DNA of 16,322 bases, taken from NCBI GenBank assembly GCA_023253905.1, contig JALREG010000011.1, positions 1 through 16,322 of the forward strand, in the 5' to 3' direction. Below are positions 1 to 8,561 of the stretch, piece after piece (position 1 is the first letter of the stretch; each line of letters starts with the position of its first letter). Source of the DNA: Burkholderiaceae bacterium. GTDB lineage: Bacteria > Pseudomonadota > Gammaproteobacteria > Burkholderiales > Burkholderiaceae. The notes below the pieces were generated by a model, which worked only from the letters and a program-made list of their open reading frames with translations, did no database searches and was not told the origin of the DNA. The position numbers and the translations under genes were made by a program.

Positions 1-339
1 TGCGACTCCTGGGCGCGTGCGAAGACAGCGTGCGGTGCCCGTGAGGGGTTCGAGCGTTGGATCAACGCCGGTGTGGAGGGCTTGCGCGATCACAGCGAAA
101 TCCAGGGGGTCGGGGCTCGCAGTAAAGCGCTTGAGCTGCGCTGGGCTCAGCTCGTGAACCGAACCGAAAAAGCGCTGCTGCGCTGAGGCCTTCGAGAGGC
201 CGCGGACAAATTGCTGCAGGCGATCGGCATCGGCCGCTTCGATCAGCCGAATACGGCATGAACGCCCATCTCGCAACTGTACGATTCGCGGCAAGTGCGG
301 GCTGCCAGCCGGTTGATTGCGGATCGCATTGCGGGCCAT
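1..339 (-). CDS. GNAT-family N-acetyltransferase, N-terminal part (cut by left edge)
   Basis: Reading the minus strand from the ATG at 339 gives 113 uninterrupted codons to the window edge. Residues 20-65 have the pattern of GNAT domains related to the protein-lysine acetyltransferase Pat: an LRDG motif (22-25) followed by IRLIEAADADRLQQF, then RFFGSVHELSP (56-66). Residues 100-107 fit the following core strand. The acetyl-CoA binding loop (RxxGxG/A) would lie beyond the edge, so activity cannot be judged. The family transfers acetyl groups from acetyl-CoA to lysines or small amines in the cytoplasm. No in-frame ATG, GTG or TTG lies nearby upstream, so 339 is the natural start, although its ribosome-binding site is weak. 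Only 29 bases separate it from the stop of the upstream deacetylase gene, which suggests cotranscription. The GNAT call rests on the characteristic N-terminal strand and turn pattern; the substrate is inference. Confidence 0.75.
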   Translation of the reverse strand, partial: MARNAIRNQPAGSPHLPRIVQLRDGRSCRIRLIEAADADRLQQFVRGLSKASAQQRFFGSVHELSPAQLKRFTASPDPLDFAVIAQALHTGVDPTLEPLTGTARCLRTRPGVA

Positions 340-368
340 GATGACAGTGCTGACGGGCGCCTCGATGG

Positions 369-1292
369 CTAGATTTCCATCAATTCGCGAACATGCCGCT
401 CCACCGATCTTGCGAGGGCTCCGATTGCGTAGCCGCCTTCGAGCATCGAGACGATGCGTCCCTGTGCATGACGGCTCGCCACCGTGACCAGCTCGCGGGT
501 GACCCACGCGTAGTCGTCATCACGCCAGCGGAGCTGACTGATGTCATCTTCCACATGGGCGTCGAACCCCGCGGAAATGAACAGCATCTGCGGTTGAAAA
601 TCGTTCAGTGCTGGTAGCCAACGCTCGAGCACCGCTGCGCGCAGCGCCGCTCCGTCGCTATAGGGGGGGAGCGCCACGTTCACCAGATTATCGGCACTGG
701 GCGCTTCACCGCTATAGGGGTAGAGCGGTGACTGGAAAGTGGACAGCATCAGGATGCGATCGTCGCCCGCCACGATGTCTTCGCTGCCATTACCGTGATG
801 CACATCGAAATCAATCAGTGCGACGCGGGCAACGGAGAGCGCGTCGAGTGCGTGCCGCATACCCACCGCGATATTGTTGAAAAAGCAGAAGCCCATGGCG
901 GCTGATCGGGTGGCATGGTGTCCAGGCGGGCGCACATTACAGAACACGCGCGTCGCGCTACCCGCGTGCACCAGTTCGGTGGCGAGGACAGCGGCGCCCG
1001 CCGCGCGCCGTGCCGCGTTCCAGGTGTACGGATTCATGCTGGTGTCGGGGTCGATGGCAGCATAGCCCTGTTGAGGGGCGAGCGCCTGCAACTCGAGCAC
1101 GTGTGCATGGGTGTGCGCACGATCGAGTTGCTCGAAAGTGGCGGCGGGCGCTTCATAGGTCGCTGCGAAATCAAGTAGGCCTGATGCGCGCAACCGGTCG
1201 TGAATGACCGTGACCCGATCCGGGCACTCAGGGTGGTGCGGCCCCATCTCATGGCGGACGCAGTCGGGGTGCGTGATGTAGGCGAATTTCAT
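369..1292 (-). CDS. Histone deacetylase family protein (class II HDAC / acetylpolyamine amidohydrolase-like)
   Basis: This 307-residue protein is a complete zinc-dependent deacetylase of the HDAC/AcuC/acetylpolyamine amidohydrolase superfamily. Visible motifs, in order, are HPECPDR (20-26), RPPGHHATR with the catalytic His pair (121-129, H125/H126), GFCFFNN (134-140), DFDVHHGNG with zinc ligands D163 and H165 (161-169), SAGFDAH with zinc ligand D244 (240-246) and EGGY with the transition-state tyrosine Y288 (285-288). All catalytic residues are present and the length is normal for bacterial class II-like members. Family members remove acetyl groups from lysines or polyamines in the cytoplasm. 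The gene starts at ATG 1292 behind only a weak purine-rich site, and is divergent from sthA. A GNAT acetyltransferase follows 29 bases downstream on the same strand, so a protein-lysine acetylation/deacetylation pair is plausible. Polyamine or other acetylated small molecules remain alternative substrates. Confidence 0.93.
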   Translation of the reverse strand: MKFAYITHPDCVRHEMGPHHPECPDRVTVIHDRLRASGLLDFAATYEAPAATFEQLDRAHTHAHVLELQALAPQQGYAAIDPDTSMNPYTWNAARRAAGAAVLATELVHAGSATRVFCNVRPPGHHATRSAAMGFCFFNNIAVGMRHALDALSVARVALIDFDVHHGNGSEDIVAGDDRILMLSTFQSPLYPYSGEAPSADNLVNVALPPYSDGAALRAAVLERWLPALNDFQPQMLFISAGFDAHVEDDISQLRWRDDDYAWVTRELVTVASRHAQGRIVSMLEGGYAIGALARSVERHVRELMEI

Positions 1293-1388
1293 CGTTTTTT
1301 CAGCGGGCAGCGGCAGGACGCGCGGAGATGGGCAGTTTACAAGCGCGAAACCGCGTGCCTATGATCCGCCGCTGGCAGACCTTGACAC

Positions 1389-1395
1389 GAGGGGG
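1389..1395 (+). promoter_or_regulatory. Ribosome-binding site that fixes the sthA start
   Basis: A GAGGGGG run ends four bases before the ATG at 1400. The in-frame upstream ATGs have nothing comparable: the one at 1328 has a GGAG directly abutting the start codon. This favours 1400 as the start of the transhydrogenase gene and agrees with where the first conserved FAD-binding strand lies. Confidence 0.6.
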
Positions 1396-1399
1396 CGAC

Positions 1400-2857
1400 A
1401 TGGCGGCAGCATCGGCTGGACGGGCGGGGCGCGGCGGGCAGAGCTCAGACTCTCCGTTCGATTATCAGATGGTCGTGATCGGTTCCGGCCCGTCGGGTCA
1501 GCGGGCGGCCATTCAGGCTGCCAAACTCGGCAAGCGGGTGGCCGTGATCGAACGGGCCCGGACCGTAGGTGGGGTCTGCGTGAACACCGGCACCATTCCT
1601 TCGAAGACCTTTCGCGAGGCGGTGCTGCATCTGTCCGGCTATCGTGAGCGCGGCATTTACGGTTCATCGTATCGGGTGAAGCAGGACATTGCGATTGATG
1701 ATCTGCTCTACCGGGTCCAGCAGGTGGTGCGATCCGAGATCGATGTGATCCGCAATCAGATGACGCGCAATCGAGTGGAGCTGATCGAGTCCACCGCCAG
1801 TTTTATTGACGCACACACGCTTGAGCTGTCCTCAGCCAGTGGCCACGGGCGGCGCCAGATCACCACCGAGCGGGTGGTGATCGCCTGCGGCACCGAAGCC
1901 TCACGCGATCCTCATATTCCGTTCGATGGCCAGCGGGTCTTCACCAGTGATGATGTGCTGGGGCTTGAGTTTCTGCCGCGCTCAATCATCGTGGTGGGAG
2001 CCGGCGTGGTGGGCGTTGAATACGCAACCATGTTCGCTGCGCTGGGGGTGCGGGTCACCATTGTTGACAAGCGCCCGGTGCTGCTGCCCTTTCTCGACCA
2101 TGAGATCTCGGCTGCACTCACCTATGTCGCGCAACAGAGCAACGTCACCATGCGCCTGGGCGAAGAGGTCGCCGAAATTCATATGCTTGAGGGGGTCAGC
2201 AAGCCGGTTGAAGTCCGGTTGGGAAGCGGTAAGGTGCTGCACGCGGAAGCCGCCCTCTACTCAATCGGGCGAAGCGGTGCCACCACCCGACTTGCGCTCG
2301 ACCGCGCAGGGGTGGAGGTGGATTCGCGCTGCCGCATTCCGGTCAATGAACACTTCCAGAGCAATGTTCCCCACATTTATGCGGTGGGCGATGTGATCGG
2401 CTTTCCGTCGCTCGCTTCGACCTCTTACGAACAGGGTCGCGCCGCAGCCCGGCATGCGTTTGGCCTGCGCGAGGAGCACGAGGGCGGTATCGGGCTCTTC
2501 CCCTACGGCATCTATACCGTTCCCGAGATTTCAACCATCGGCAAGAACGAGGATGAACTCACGGCCGCGGGCATTCCTTATGAAATCGGCAAGGCGCATT
2601 ACCGGGAGATTTCGCGCGGCCAGATCATCGGCGACCGGACGGGGATGCTGAAGATTCTGTTCAGTCCGGAGGATAAAAAGCTGCTGGGCGTTCACATCAT
2701 GGGCGAAGGCGCAAGCGAACTGATCCATATCGGTCAGACGCTGATGGCGCACAACGGCACCATCGACTATCTCGCCGATGCGGTGTTCAATTTTCCGACG
2801 CTCGCCGAGTGCTACAAGACAGCCGCGTTGGACGGTCTGAATCGTCTGACGGTCTGA
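1400..2857 (+). CDS. sthA: Soluble (Si-specific) NAD(P)+ transhydrogenase
   Basis: The 485-residue flavoprotein belongs to the pyridine nucleotide-disulfide oxidoreductase family and would convert NADPH + NAD+ to NADP+ + NADH in the cytoplasm, balancing the two cofactor pools. Visible are the FAD-binding GSGPSG (28-33), the GGVCVNTGTIPSK redox-site segment (57-69), a second Rossmann motif GAGVVG before the central NAD(P) domain, AVGDVIGFPSLAS (FAD-contacting) and a C-terminal FNFPTLAE. In dihydrolipoamide dehydrogenase the corresponding sites are CxxxxC and HPTxxE. Here the second cysteine is Thr (position 65) and the His is Phe/Asn, as in known SthA proteins, so a lipoamide dehydrogenase role is excluded. 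An open frame extends upstream to 1328, but the strong Shine-Dalgarno before 1400 and the family N-terminus favour the shorter form. It is divergent from the deacetylase gene and convergent with the protease gene. Confidence 0.93.
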   Translation: MAAASAGRAGRGGQSSDSPFDYQMVVIGSGPSGQRAAIQAAKLGKRVAVIERARTVGGVCVNTGTIPSKTFREAVLHLSGYRERGIYGSSYRVKQDIAIDDLLYRVQQVVRSEIDVIRNQMTRNRVELIESTASFIDAHTLELSSASGHGRRQITTERVVIACGTEASRDPHIPFDGQRVFTSDDVLGLEFLPRSIIVVGAGVVGVEYATMFAALGVRVTIVDKRPVLLPFLDHEISAALTYVAQQSNVTMRLGEEVAEIHMLEGVSKPVEVRLGSGKVLHAEAALYSIGRSGATTRLALDRAGVEVDSRCRIPVNEHFQSNVPHIYAVGDVIGFPSLASTSYEQGRAAARHAFGLREEHEGGIGLFPYGIYTVPEISTIGKNEDELTAAGIPYEIGKAHYREISRGQIIGDRTGMLKILFSPEDKKLLGVHIMGEGASELIHIGQTLMAHNGTIDYLADAVFNFPTLAECYKTAALDGLNRLTV

Positions 2858-2973
2858 GCCTTACGGCCCGCCGCGCGCGGAACGCTCAGCGCTGGGGGCG
2901 CCCGCCGCGACCCGCGAGGGGGGCGCAGCAAGCCGCGGGCGCGCTTACCTCGCGCCGCTCAGTGATCAGTGAG

Positions 2974-4800
2974 TCAACGACCCGAAAAGCGTAGCGTCCA
3001 GCTTTGCCAGGTACCGATGTCGCCGACCACCGCATCGGCCACCCGGAGTGTCCAATTCCCATGTCCTGAGTCGCCCCGCGGCGACTCGCCCAGATGACGA
3101 TTGGCGAGAAAGCGCCATCCTGCGTACGCCCCGCAACGGTCTGGCCCACCGAATGCCCCACCCTTGCCAACCCCCCCACAGACGCGCGAGTCGGCAAGCC
3201 GGCTCACCCGCCCGTCTGGGCTGATGAGCTCGATCTGCAGGTCGGCGGCATACGGATGCGTGGCTGAAAACATCACCTCAACCCACTCGATGCGGTTTGG
3301 GCAGTCGGTGTCCGCCGGGTCGCTGCCATCAAAACGAAGCGTGTCGGACTGCCAGAAAAGGGTGTTGCCGGGGTCCGACAAGGTGATGCCTGGGGAGCGG
3401 GTTTTTTCGCAGGACCTGATGGCTGTGCCTGGCCCGACTGCTGCCCCGATCGAAGGTTGAAAAGTGAGTGCCCGCTCTACCGCAGCGGCCGCATCGACCA
3501 CGCCGAAGCCGAATCGTCGGCTGAAACGCTTTCGAACCGGCTGCCCCCCTAGCCATTGCGCTGGCCATCTGTCGAGGGCGGTCGCCGCCCATGACGGGTC
3601 ATCTGGCTGGTTTTCGCGAGCGGTCTCAGCAAGAATCAGCCGAATGTCTCGCCAGCTGAGCGTGGGTCTTGCCTCCAGGATCAACGCGATGACGCCCGAC
3701 ACCATGGGCGCAGCTGCGGATGCACCCCCAAAGTCAGCGCGGGTCCCATTGCCCGGAGCAAGCGTGGTGATGCCCTGGGCGCCGTCGCCCGAGAGTCCGC
3801 AGACCAGCAGATTTTCGCCTTCCTCGCCCCAGACAGGCAGGCGCCCCTGGCGATCGACCGCACAGGCCGTGAAGGTCCCCGGCAGGTTCAGGTGCCCGTC
3901 AAAACCGGTCATGTCGCGGTATTGGCAGCGGGTGGGGTCAAGGGGATCAGCGTCGGCGCGGCCGTCGACGGTCTGGCAGCCGCCATTACCCGAGGCGAAT
4001 ACATAGACCGAGCCGAGCCCGCCTCGGCCCTGGCGCATGCCCTGGGCGATGGCTGCTGCCACGTTGGCGTCCGCGGGGTGCAGCGCGCCGTCGTCATCGG
4101 ATCCCCAGCTGAGGTTGTAGACCTGGTTGGCCGTATCCCGGCCGAGCGCATTGGCGATGCGTTGTAGCGTGAGCTCGGCACGCGCCCCAGCCTCGATCGC
4201 GTTGTAGGCGACTACGCTTGCCAGGGGCGCGACGCCAGCGCCGGCCAGGCCGTTGCTGCGCGCGGCGGCGAGGATGCCCGCGACCGCCGTGCCATGCGCC
4301 TCCTGGGATGTGCAGGGCAGGGGCGCGGTGGCGCTTCCCAGCCGGTAGTCGAACGAGCCGCCTGGGACCGCGTTGGGCGACAGATCGCCGTGTAGCGTCT
4401 CAACCGGTCCGTCGATGACCGCCACGCGAACGCCGCGTCCCTGAGCCTTGGCCCAGGCGAGTGTTGCGCCCAGACCCATGATGCCTACGAGTGGATTGGA
4501 CGGTTGAAGATGCCACTGTGCAGCCAGAAGCGGATCAACGGCCCCGGCCTGCGTCGGCTGGCTTGCGCTTGGGTAGAGGAGGCGGCAGCCGGCGATGACC
4601 GGCGCGGGGTTGGGCGCGGCGGGCACCGAGGGCATCGTGCCGCTGCTGCCACCGCCGCCGCCACCGCAGCCTGTGGCCGTGAGACTCAGGGTGACGGCGA
4701 GCGCGACGAGGCGGCCCCGGCTCGGTTGTTGCGATTGCGGCGGGTGCGCCTCAAGCGTAATGTTGCGGTGCGTCAAACGGATTTCCCCGGAGTCAGCCAT
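2974..4800 (-). CDS. Kexin-like S8 serine protease with P-domain, predicted lipoprotein
   Basis: The frame encodes up to 608 residues. A hydrophobic signal segment (31-41) ends in a lipobox-like TATGC (C45), followed by a poly-Gly/Ser/Pro linker (46-68), so the enzyme is probably lipid-anchored and extracytoplasmic. The subtilase domain (about 85-445) carries the catalytic triad: D130 in VAVIDG, H169 in HGTAVAG and S361 in GGASAAAPMVSG (the usual Thr before Ser is Ala). The oxyanion Asn lies in FASGNGG (269-274). The ASGNGG motif and the C-terminal P-domain (about 478-606, ending GNWTLRVADAVVGDIGTWQSWTL) place it with the kexin/furin-like S8B group. Several cysteines (163, 275, 292, 313, 334, 464, 500, 541, 556) could form disulfides after export. 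The start is unsure: ATG 4800 has only a distant GAAGGG, whereas in-frame TTG 4776 has GGGGA seven bases upstream. Substrate unknown; it appears monocistronic. Confidence 0.9.
   Translation of the reverse strand: MADSGEIRLTHRNITLEAHPPQSQQPSRGRLVALAVTLSLTATGCGGGGGGSSGTMPSVPAAPNPAPVIAGCRLLYPSASQPTQAGAVDPLLAAQWHLQPSNPLVGIMGLGATLAWAKAQGRGVRVAVIDGPVETLHGDLSPNAVPGGSFDYRLGSATAPLPCTSQEAHGTAVAGILAAARSNGLAGAGVAPLASVVAYNAIEAGARAELTLQRIANALGRDTANQVYNLSWGSDDDGALHPADANVAAAIAQGMRQGRGGLGSVYVFASGNGGCQTVDGRADADPLDPTRCQYRDMTGFDGHLNLPGTFTACAVDRQGRLPVWGEEGENLLVCGLSGDGAQGITTLAPGNGTRADFGGASAAAPMVSGVIALILEARPTLSWRDIRLILAETARENQPDDPSWAATALDRWPAQWLGGQPVRKRFSRRFGFGVVDAAAAVERALTFQPSIGAAVGPGTAIRSCEKTRSPGITLSDPGNTLFWQSDTLRFDGSDPADTDCPNRIEWVEVMFSATHPYAADLQIELISPDGRVSRLADSRVCGGVGKGGAFGGPDRCGAYAGWRFLANRHLGESPRGDSGHGNWTLRVADAVVGDIGTWQSWTLRFSGR
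4784..4792. promoter_or_regulatory. Back-to-back ribosome-binding sites for pyc and the protease
   Basis: On the plus strand GGAG at 4789-4792 lies six bases before the pyc ATG (4799). On the minus strand GGGGA (plus-strand TCCCC, 4784-4788) lies seven bases before an in-frame TTG (4776) of the protease gene. The plus-strand site fixes the pyc start. The minus-strand site is only suggestive. No convincing -35/-10 pair fits between the two genes, so their promoters must lie inside each other's coding sequence. Confidence 0.5.
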
Positions 4801-7800
4801 GCGCCGTATTCAGTCCCTTCTCGTTGCCAACCGTTCTGAAATCGCCATTCGGGTGATGCGTGCCGCTGCCGAGATGGGAATGCGAACCGTGGCGGTGTAT
4901 TCGCATGAAGACCGGTTTGCGCTGCATCGATTCAAGGCGGACGAGAGCTATCGGGTGGGCGAAGGACGAAAGCCGCTGCAGGCTTATCTGGACATTGAAG
5001 ACATCATACGGATCGCGCGCGAGGCGAAGGTCGATGCGATCCATCCTGGCTATGGATTTCTTTCCGAAAATCCGGACTTTGCCCGCGCCTGTGCGAAGGC
5101 GGGGATCGTGTTTGTGGGGCCGACACCGGAGGCCATGACCACGCTCGGCAACAAGGTCGCCGCCCGCGAGGCGGCGGAGCGAGCTGGGGTGCCTGTGATG
5201 CCCGCCACCGGGCCGCTGCCGCAGGATCTCGCCCAGGCGCGGCAGCTTGCCGAATCAATCGGCTACCCGCTCATGCTCAAGGCAAGCTGGGGTGGTGGCG
5301 GACGCGGAATGCGAGTGATCGAGTCGGCCGCCGATCTCGACGCGCAGCTCGAGGTTGCGCGGCGCGAGGCGCGATCCGCCTTTGGTAACGACGAGGTTTA
5401 TCTCGAAAAGCTTGTGCGTAACGCGCGCCATGTGGAGGTGCAGGTATTTGGCGACCAGCATGGCAACCTGGTGCACCTCTTTGAGCGCGACTGCTCGGTG
5501 CAGCGACGTAATCAGAAGGTAGTGGAGCGTGCGCCCGCGCCTTATCTCGATGAGGCCACCCGCGCGGCGCTTTGCGAGGCGGCGCTTAAGCTCGCGCGTG
5601 CCGTGAGCTATGTGAATGCGGGAACCGTCGAATTCCTGATGGACGCCGATACCGGACGCTTCTACTTCATCGAAGTCAATCCGCGTATTCAGGTGGAGCA
5701 TACGGTGACCGAGATGGTGACCGGAATTGATGTGGTCAAGTCGCAGCTCGCGATTGCGCAGGGTGCGCGCATTGGCGGGAGCGACTGCCCGATCCCGAAA
5801 CAGGAAGACATCCGGCTAAACGGCCACGCACTGCAATGCCGGCTGACCACCGAGGATCCCGAGAACGGGTTTACGCCCGACTATGGCCGAATCCAGGCGT
5901 ATCGGAGCGCAGCCGGTTTCGGCCTGAGGCTGGATGGTGGCACGGCCTATACCGGTGCGGTGATCACGCCCTACTACGATTCTCTGCTGGTCAAGGTGAC
6001 TGCGTGGGCGCCCAGTGCAACCGAGGCGATCCGGCGCATGGATCGAGGCCTGCGCGAATTCAGGATCCGCGGCGTTGCCACCAATCTGCAGTTTGTTGAA
6101 AACGTGATCAATCACCCGAAATTCGCAGCCGGTACGGTCACCACCCGGTTCATTGACACCACCCCCGAACTGTTCACCTTCCGCAAGCGCCGCGACCGCG
6201 CGACCCGACTCCTCAGCTACATCGGCGAGGTGACGGTCAACGGCCACCCCGATCTCAAGGGCCGAACCCAGCCCGACCTGTCGCATCTGCAGATCGCGCT
6301 GCCGCGCGTCTGGCCCGCGACCGCAGGGGCCGCGCAGGGGAACAGCGCGCTCACGCCGGAAGCCTCGGCGTATTCGGTGGCGGGGTCGCTCGCGCTGGCT
6401 AACCCGGTGGCGAGACCTGGTCAGCGGATCGATCTCAGCGTACCGCCGCCGCCCGGTTCGCGGCAGCTGCTCCGCCAGCTTGGACCCACCAAATTCGCCG
6501 AGTGGATGCGGGCAAGCCGCCGCGTGCTCATGACTGACACCACGATGCGTGATGCGCATCAATCGCTCTTTGCCACGAGGATGCGGTCGATCGACATGCT
6601 GCGCATCGCCCCTTATTACGCGCGCATGCTGCCGCAATTGTTTTCGGTGGAGTGCTGGGGAGGCGCTACCTTCGACGTGGCCATGCGGTTTCTGAACGAG
6701 GATCCGTGGGAACGCCTCGCTGGTCTACGCGAGGCGATGCCCAACCTGCTGCTGCAGATGCTGCTACGCGGCAGCAATGCGGTGGGTTACACCAACTATG
6801 CCGACAATGTGGTGCGCCATTTTGTGGCACAGGCGGCCGCTGGCGGCATTGATGTGTTTCGGGTATTCGATTCACTCAACTGGGTGGACAACATGCGGGT
6901 GGCGATCGATGCCGTACTCGAGAGCGGTGCGCTCTGCGAGGGTGCGATCTGCTATACGGCCGATCTGTTCGATCGCGCCCGTTTCAAGTATGACCTCAAG
7001 TATTACCTCGACATCGGCCGCAGACTGCAGCAGGCCGGTGTGCATGTGCTGGGCATCAAGGACATGGCGGGCGTGTGCCGGCCGCGCGCGGCGCGCGAAC
7101 TGGTGCGGGCGCTTCGCGAGGAAACCGGACTGCCGGTGCACTTTCACACCCACGACACGAGTGGTGCTGGCACAGCGTCAGTCCTGGCTGCGATCGAGGC
7201 TGGAGCCGATGCGGTCGATGCGGCCTTTGATGCGATGAGCGGTCTGACTTCGCAACCCAACCTCGGCGCGATCGTTGCTGCGCTCGAAGGGGGCGAGCGT
7301 GATTGCGGTCTGGATCGCGAATCGCTGCAGTCACTCAGCCACTACTGGGAGGGGGTACGCAAGATCTACGCGCCCTTCGAATCGGATATTCGCGCTGGCA
7401 CCTCCGATGTCTATCGCCATGAAATGCCTGGCGGTCAATACACTAACCTGCGTGAGCAGGCGCGCGCGCTGGGGCTTGAACATCGCTGGCCCGAAGTGGC
7501 CGAGCGCTACGCTGAGGTCAATCGCCTGTTTGGCGACATCGTGAAAGTGACACCCACCTCCAAGGTGGTGGGCGACATGGCGCTCTTCATGGCGGTGAAT
7601 GATCTGACGGTGGCCGATGTACTCGACCCCGAGCGCGAGATCGCGTTTCCCGAAAGCGTGGTGTCGCTTTTCCGGGGCGAACTGGGCTTTCCGCCCGATG
7701 GATTCCCGCGTGAAATTTCTCGCAAGGTGTTGAAGTGCGACACCGCAACGCCCATCGTCGCTGAGCCACCCAGACCATTCCGGCCGGGTGAGCGGATTGC

Positions 7801-8389
7801 GCCGGTCGACCTGGATGCAGCGCGCGAGCAGGTGCACAAGATTGCCGGACACGCAATCAGCGAGTTCGAACTGTCATCGTGGCTCATGTATCCGAAGGTG
7901 TTCGGCGATTTTTCCGCGCATCGAAAGCGCTATGGCGATCTGAGTGTGTTGCCCTCACCCACTTATTTTTATGGCATGGCCGAGCTCGAGGAAATCAACA
8001 TCGACCTGGATCCGGGCAAGTCATTGATCGTGCGCCTGCTCGGTACCGCACCCGCGGAAGAAGAAGGGGTCGTCAAGGTGTTCTTCGAGCTGAACGGTCA
8101 GCCGCGAACGTTGCGTGTGGAGCGCAGTGGCGCGCGCCGCGTGCAGGCGCGTCCCCAGGCCGATGCGGCCAATCCCGCACAGGTGGCCGCACCGATGCCA
8201 GGCATGATCGTGACGGTCGCGGTGAAAGCCGGGCAGGCGGTCAAACAGGGCGATCCCCTGGTCTCGATCGAGGCAATGAAGATGGAGACACAGATTCGCG
8301 CCGAGCGCGACGGCCTGGTGAAGGCGGTGCATGTGCGGCCGGGCGATACGGTGGCCGCGCGTGATCTGCTGTTGGAGATGCGCGCCTGA
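4799..8389 (+). CDS. pyc: Pyruvate carboxylase, single-chain, biotin-dependent
   Basis: This 1196-residue enzyme carboxylates pyruvate to oxaloacetate using ATP and bicarbonate, refilling the TCA cycle. The biotin carboxylase domain (about 1-455) begins with SLLVANRSEIAIRV and shows the ATP-grasp K161, GGGGRG (165-170), ERDCSVQRRNQK (229-240) and IEVNPRIQVEHTVTE (291-305). The carboxyltransferase domain (about 560-1010) has DTTMRDAHQS (580-589), ECWGGATFDVAMR, IKDMAGV with the carboxylated lysine K754, and HFHTHD with metal ligands H783 and H785. The C-terminal biotinyl domain has PMPG (1132-1135) and EAMKMET with biotinyl K1161. Domain order and length match single-polypeptide pyruvate carboxylases rather than two-subunit oxaloacetate decarboxylase-type enzymes. 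The open frame continues upstream to 4595, but GGAG six bases before 4799 and the family N-terminus fix this start. It is divergent from the protease and followed 172 bases later by the HPF-like gene. Confidence 0.97.
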   Translation: MRRIQSLLVANRSEIAIRVMRAAAEMGMRTVAVYSHEDRFALHRFKADESYRVGEGRKPLQAYLDIEDIIRIAREAKVDAIHPGYGFLSENPDFARACAKAGIVFVGPTPEAMTTLGNKVAAREAAERAGVPVMPATGPLPQDLAQARQLAESIGYPLMLKASWGGGGRGMRVIESAADLDAQLEVARREARSAFGNDEVYLEKLVRNARHVEVQVFGDQHGNLVHLFERDCSVQRRNQKVVERAPAPYLDEATRAALCEAALKLARAVSYVNAGTVEFLMDADTGRFYFIEVNPRIQVEHTVTEMVTGIDVVKSQLAIAQGARIGGSDCPIPKQEDIRLNGHALQCRLTTEDPENGFTPDYGRIQAYRSAAGFGLRLDGGTAYTGAVITPYYDSLLVKVTAWAPSATEAIRRMDRGLREFRIRGVATNLQFVENVINHPKFAAGTVTTRFIDTTPELFTFRKRRDRATRLLSYIGEVTVNGHPDLKGRTQPDLSHLQIALPRVWPATAGAAQGNSALTPEASAYSVAGSLALANPVARPGQRIDLSVPPPPGSRQLLRQLGPTKFAEWMRASRRVLMTDTTMRDAHQSLFATRMRSIDMLRIAPYYARMLPQLFSVECWGGATFDVAMRFLNEDPWERLAGLREAMPNLLLQMLLRGSNAVGYTNYADNVVRHFVAQAAAGGIDVFRVFDSLNWVDNMRVAIDAVLESGALCEGAICYTADLFDRARFKYDLKYYLDIGRRLQQAGVHVLGIKDMAGVCRPRAARELVRALREETGLPVHFHTHDTSGAGTASVLAAIEAGADAVDAAFDAMSGLTSQPNLGAIVAALEGGERDCGLDRESLQSLSHYWEGVRKIYAPFESDIRAGTSDVYRHEMPGGQYTNLREQARALGLEHRWPEVAERYAEVNRLFGDIVKVTPTSKVVGDMALFMAVNDLTVADVLDPEREIAFPESVVSLFRGELGFPPDGFPREISRKVLKCDTATPIVAEPPRPFRPGERIAPVDLDAAREQVHKIAGHAISEFELSSWLMYPKVFGDFSAHRKRYGDLSVLPSPTYFYGMAELEEINIDLDPGKSLIVRLLGTAPAEEEGVVKVFFELNGQPRTLRVERSGARRVQARPQADAANPAQVAAPMPGMIVTVAVKAGQAVKQGDPLVSIEAMKMETQIRAERDGLVKAVHVRPGDTVAARDLLLEMRA

Positions 8390-8561
8390 GGGCGGCGAGA
8401 TTTGACTGGTATCAAGCCATCGATCATCGCACGATTCGAGCCGGAAAAGATCCCGTCTGAAGACTTCCCCGCAACGCATGGAATCGCAGTAGGATAGGAA
8501 CCAAGACGACCCGTCGCCACAGGTTTTTACCCGTTGCGCCCCGCGCGCGAAAGGACGGCCG

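Noticed and set aside
62..259. 65-residue minus-strand open frame near the left edge
   Set aside because: It overlaps in another frame the clearly GNAT-like coding sequence that is open from 339 to the edge. Its Arg/Pro-rich composition is typical of a shadow frame.
657..722. Two copies of CTATAGGGG about 50 bases apart
   Set aside because: Both fall in the deacetylase coding frame and encode YS-containing segments (PPYSD and YPYSGE). This is coincidental codon similarity rather than a repeat element.
1382..1387. Perfect TTGACA -35-like hexamer before sthA
   Set aside because: It lies only 12 bases before the start codon. A -10 box would fall inside the coding sequence, and none is there.
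4595..4798. 68-residue N-terminal extension of the pyc frame
   Set aside because: It is Pro/Arg-rich, antisense to the protease signal region, and absent from the family. A good ribosome-binding site precedes 4799.
5816..6637. 273-residue antisense open frame inside pyc
   Set aside because: It shadows the pyruvate carboxylase coding frame and has no domain signature.
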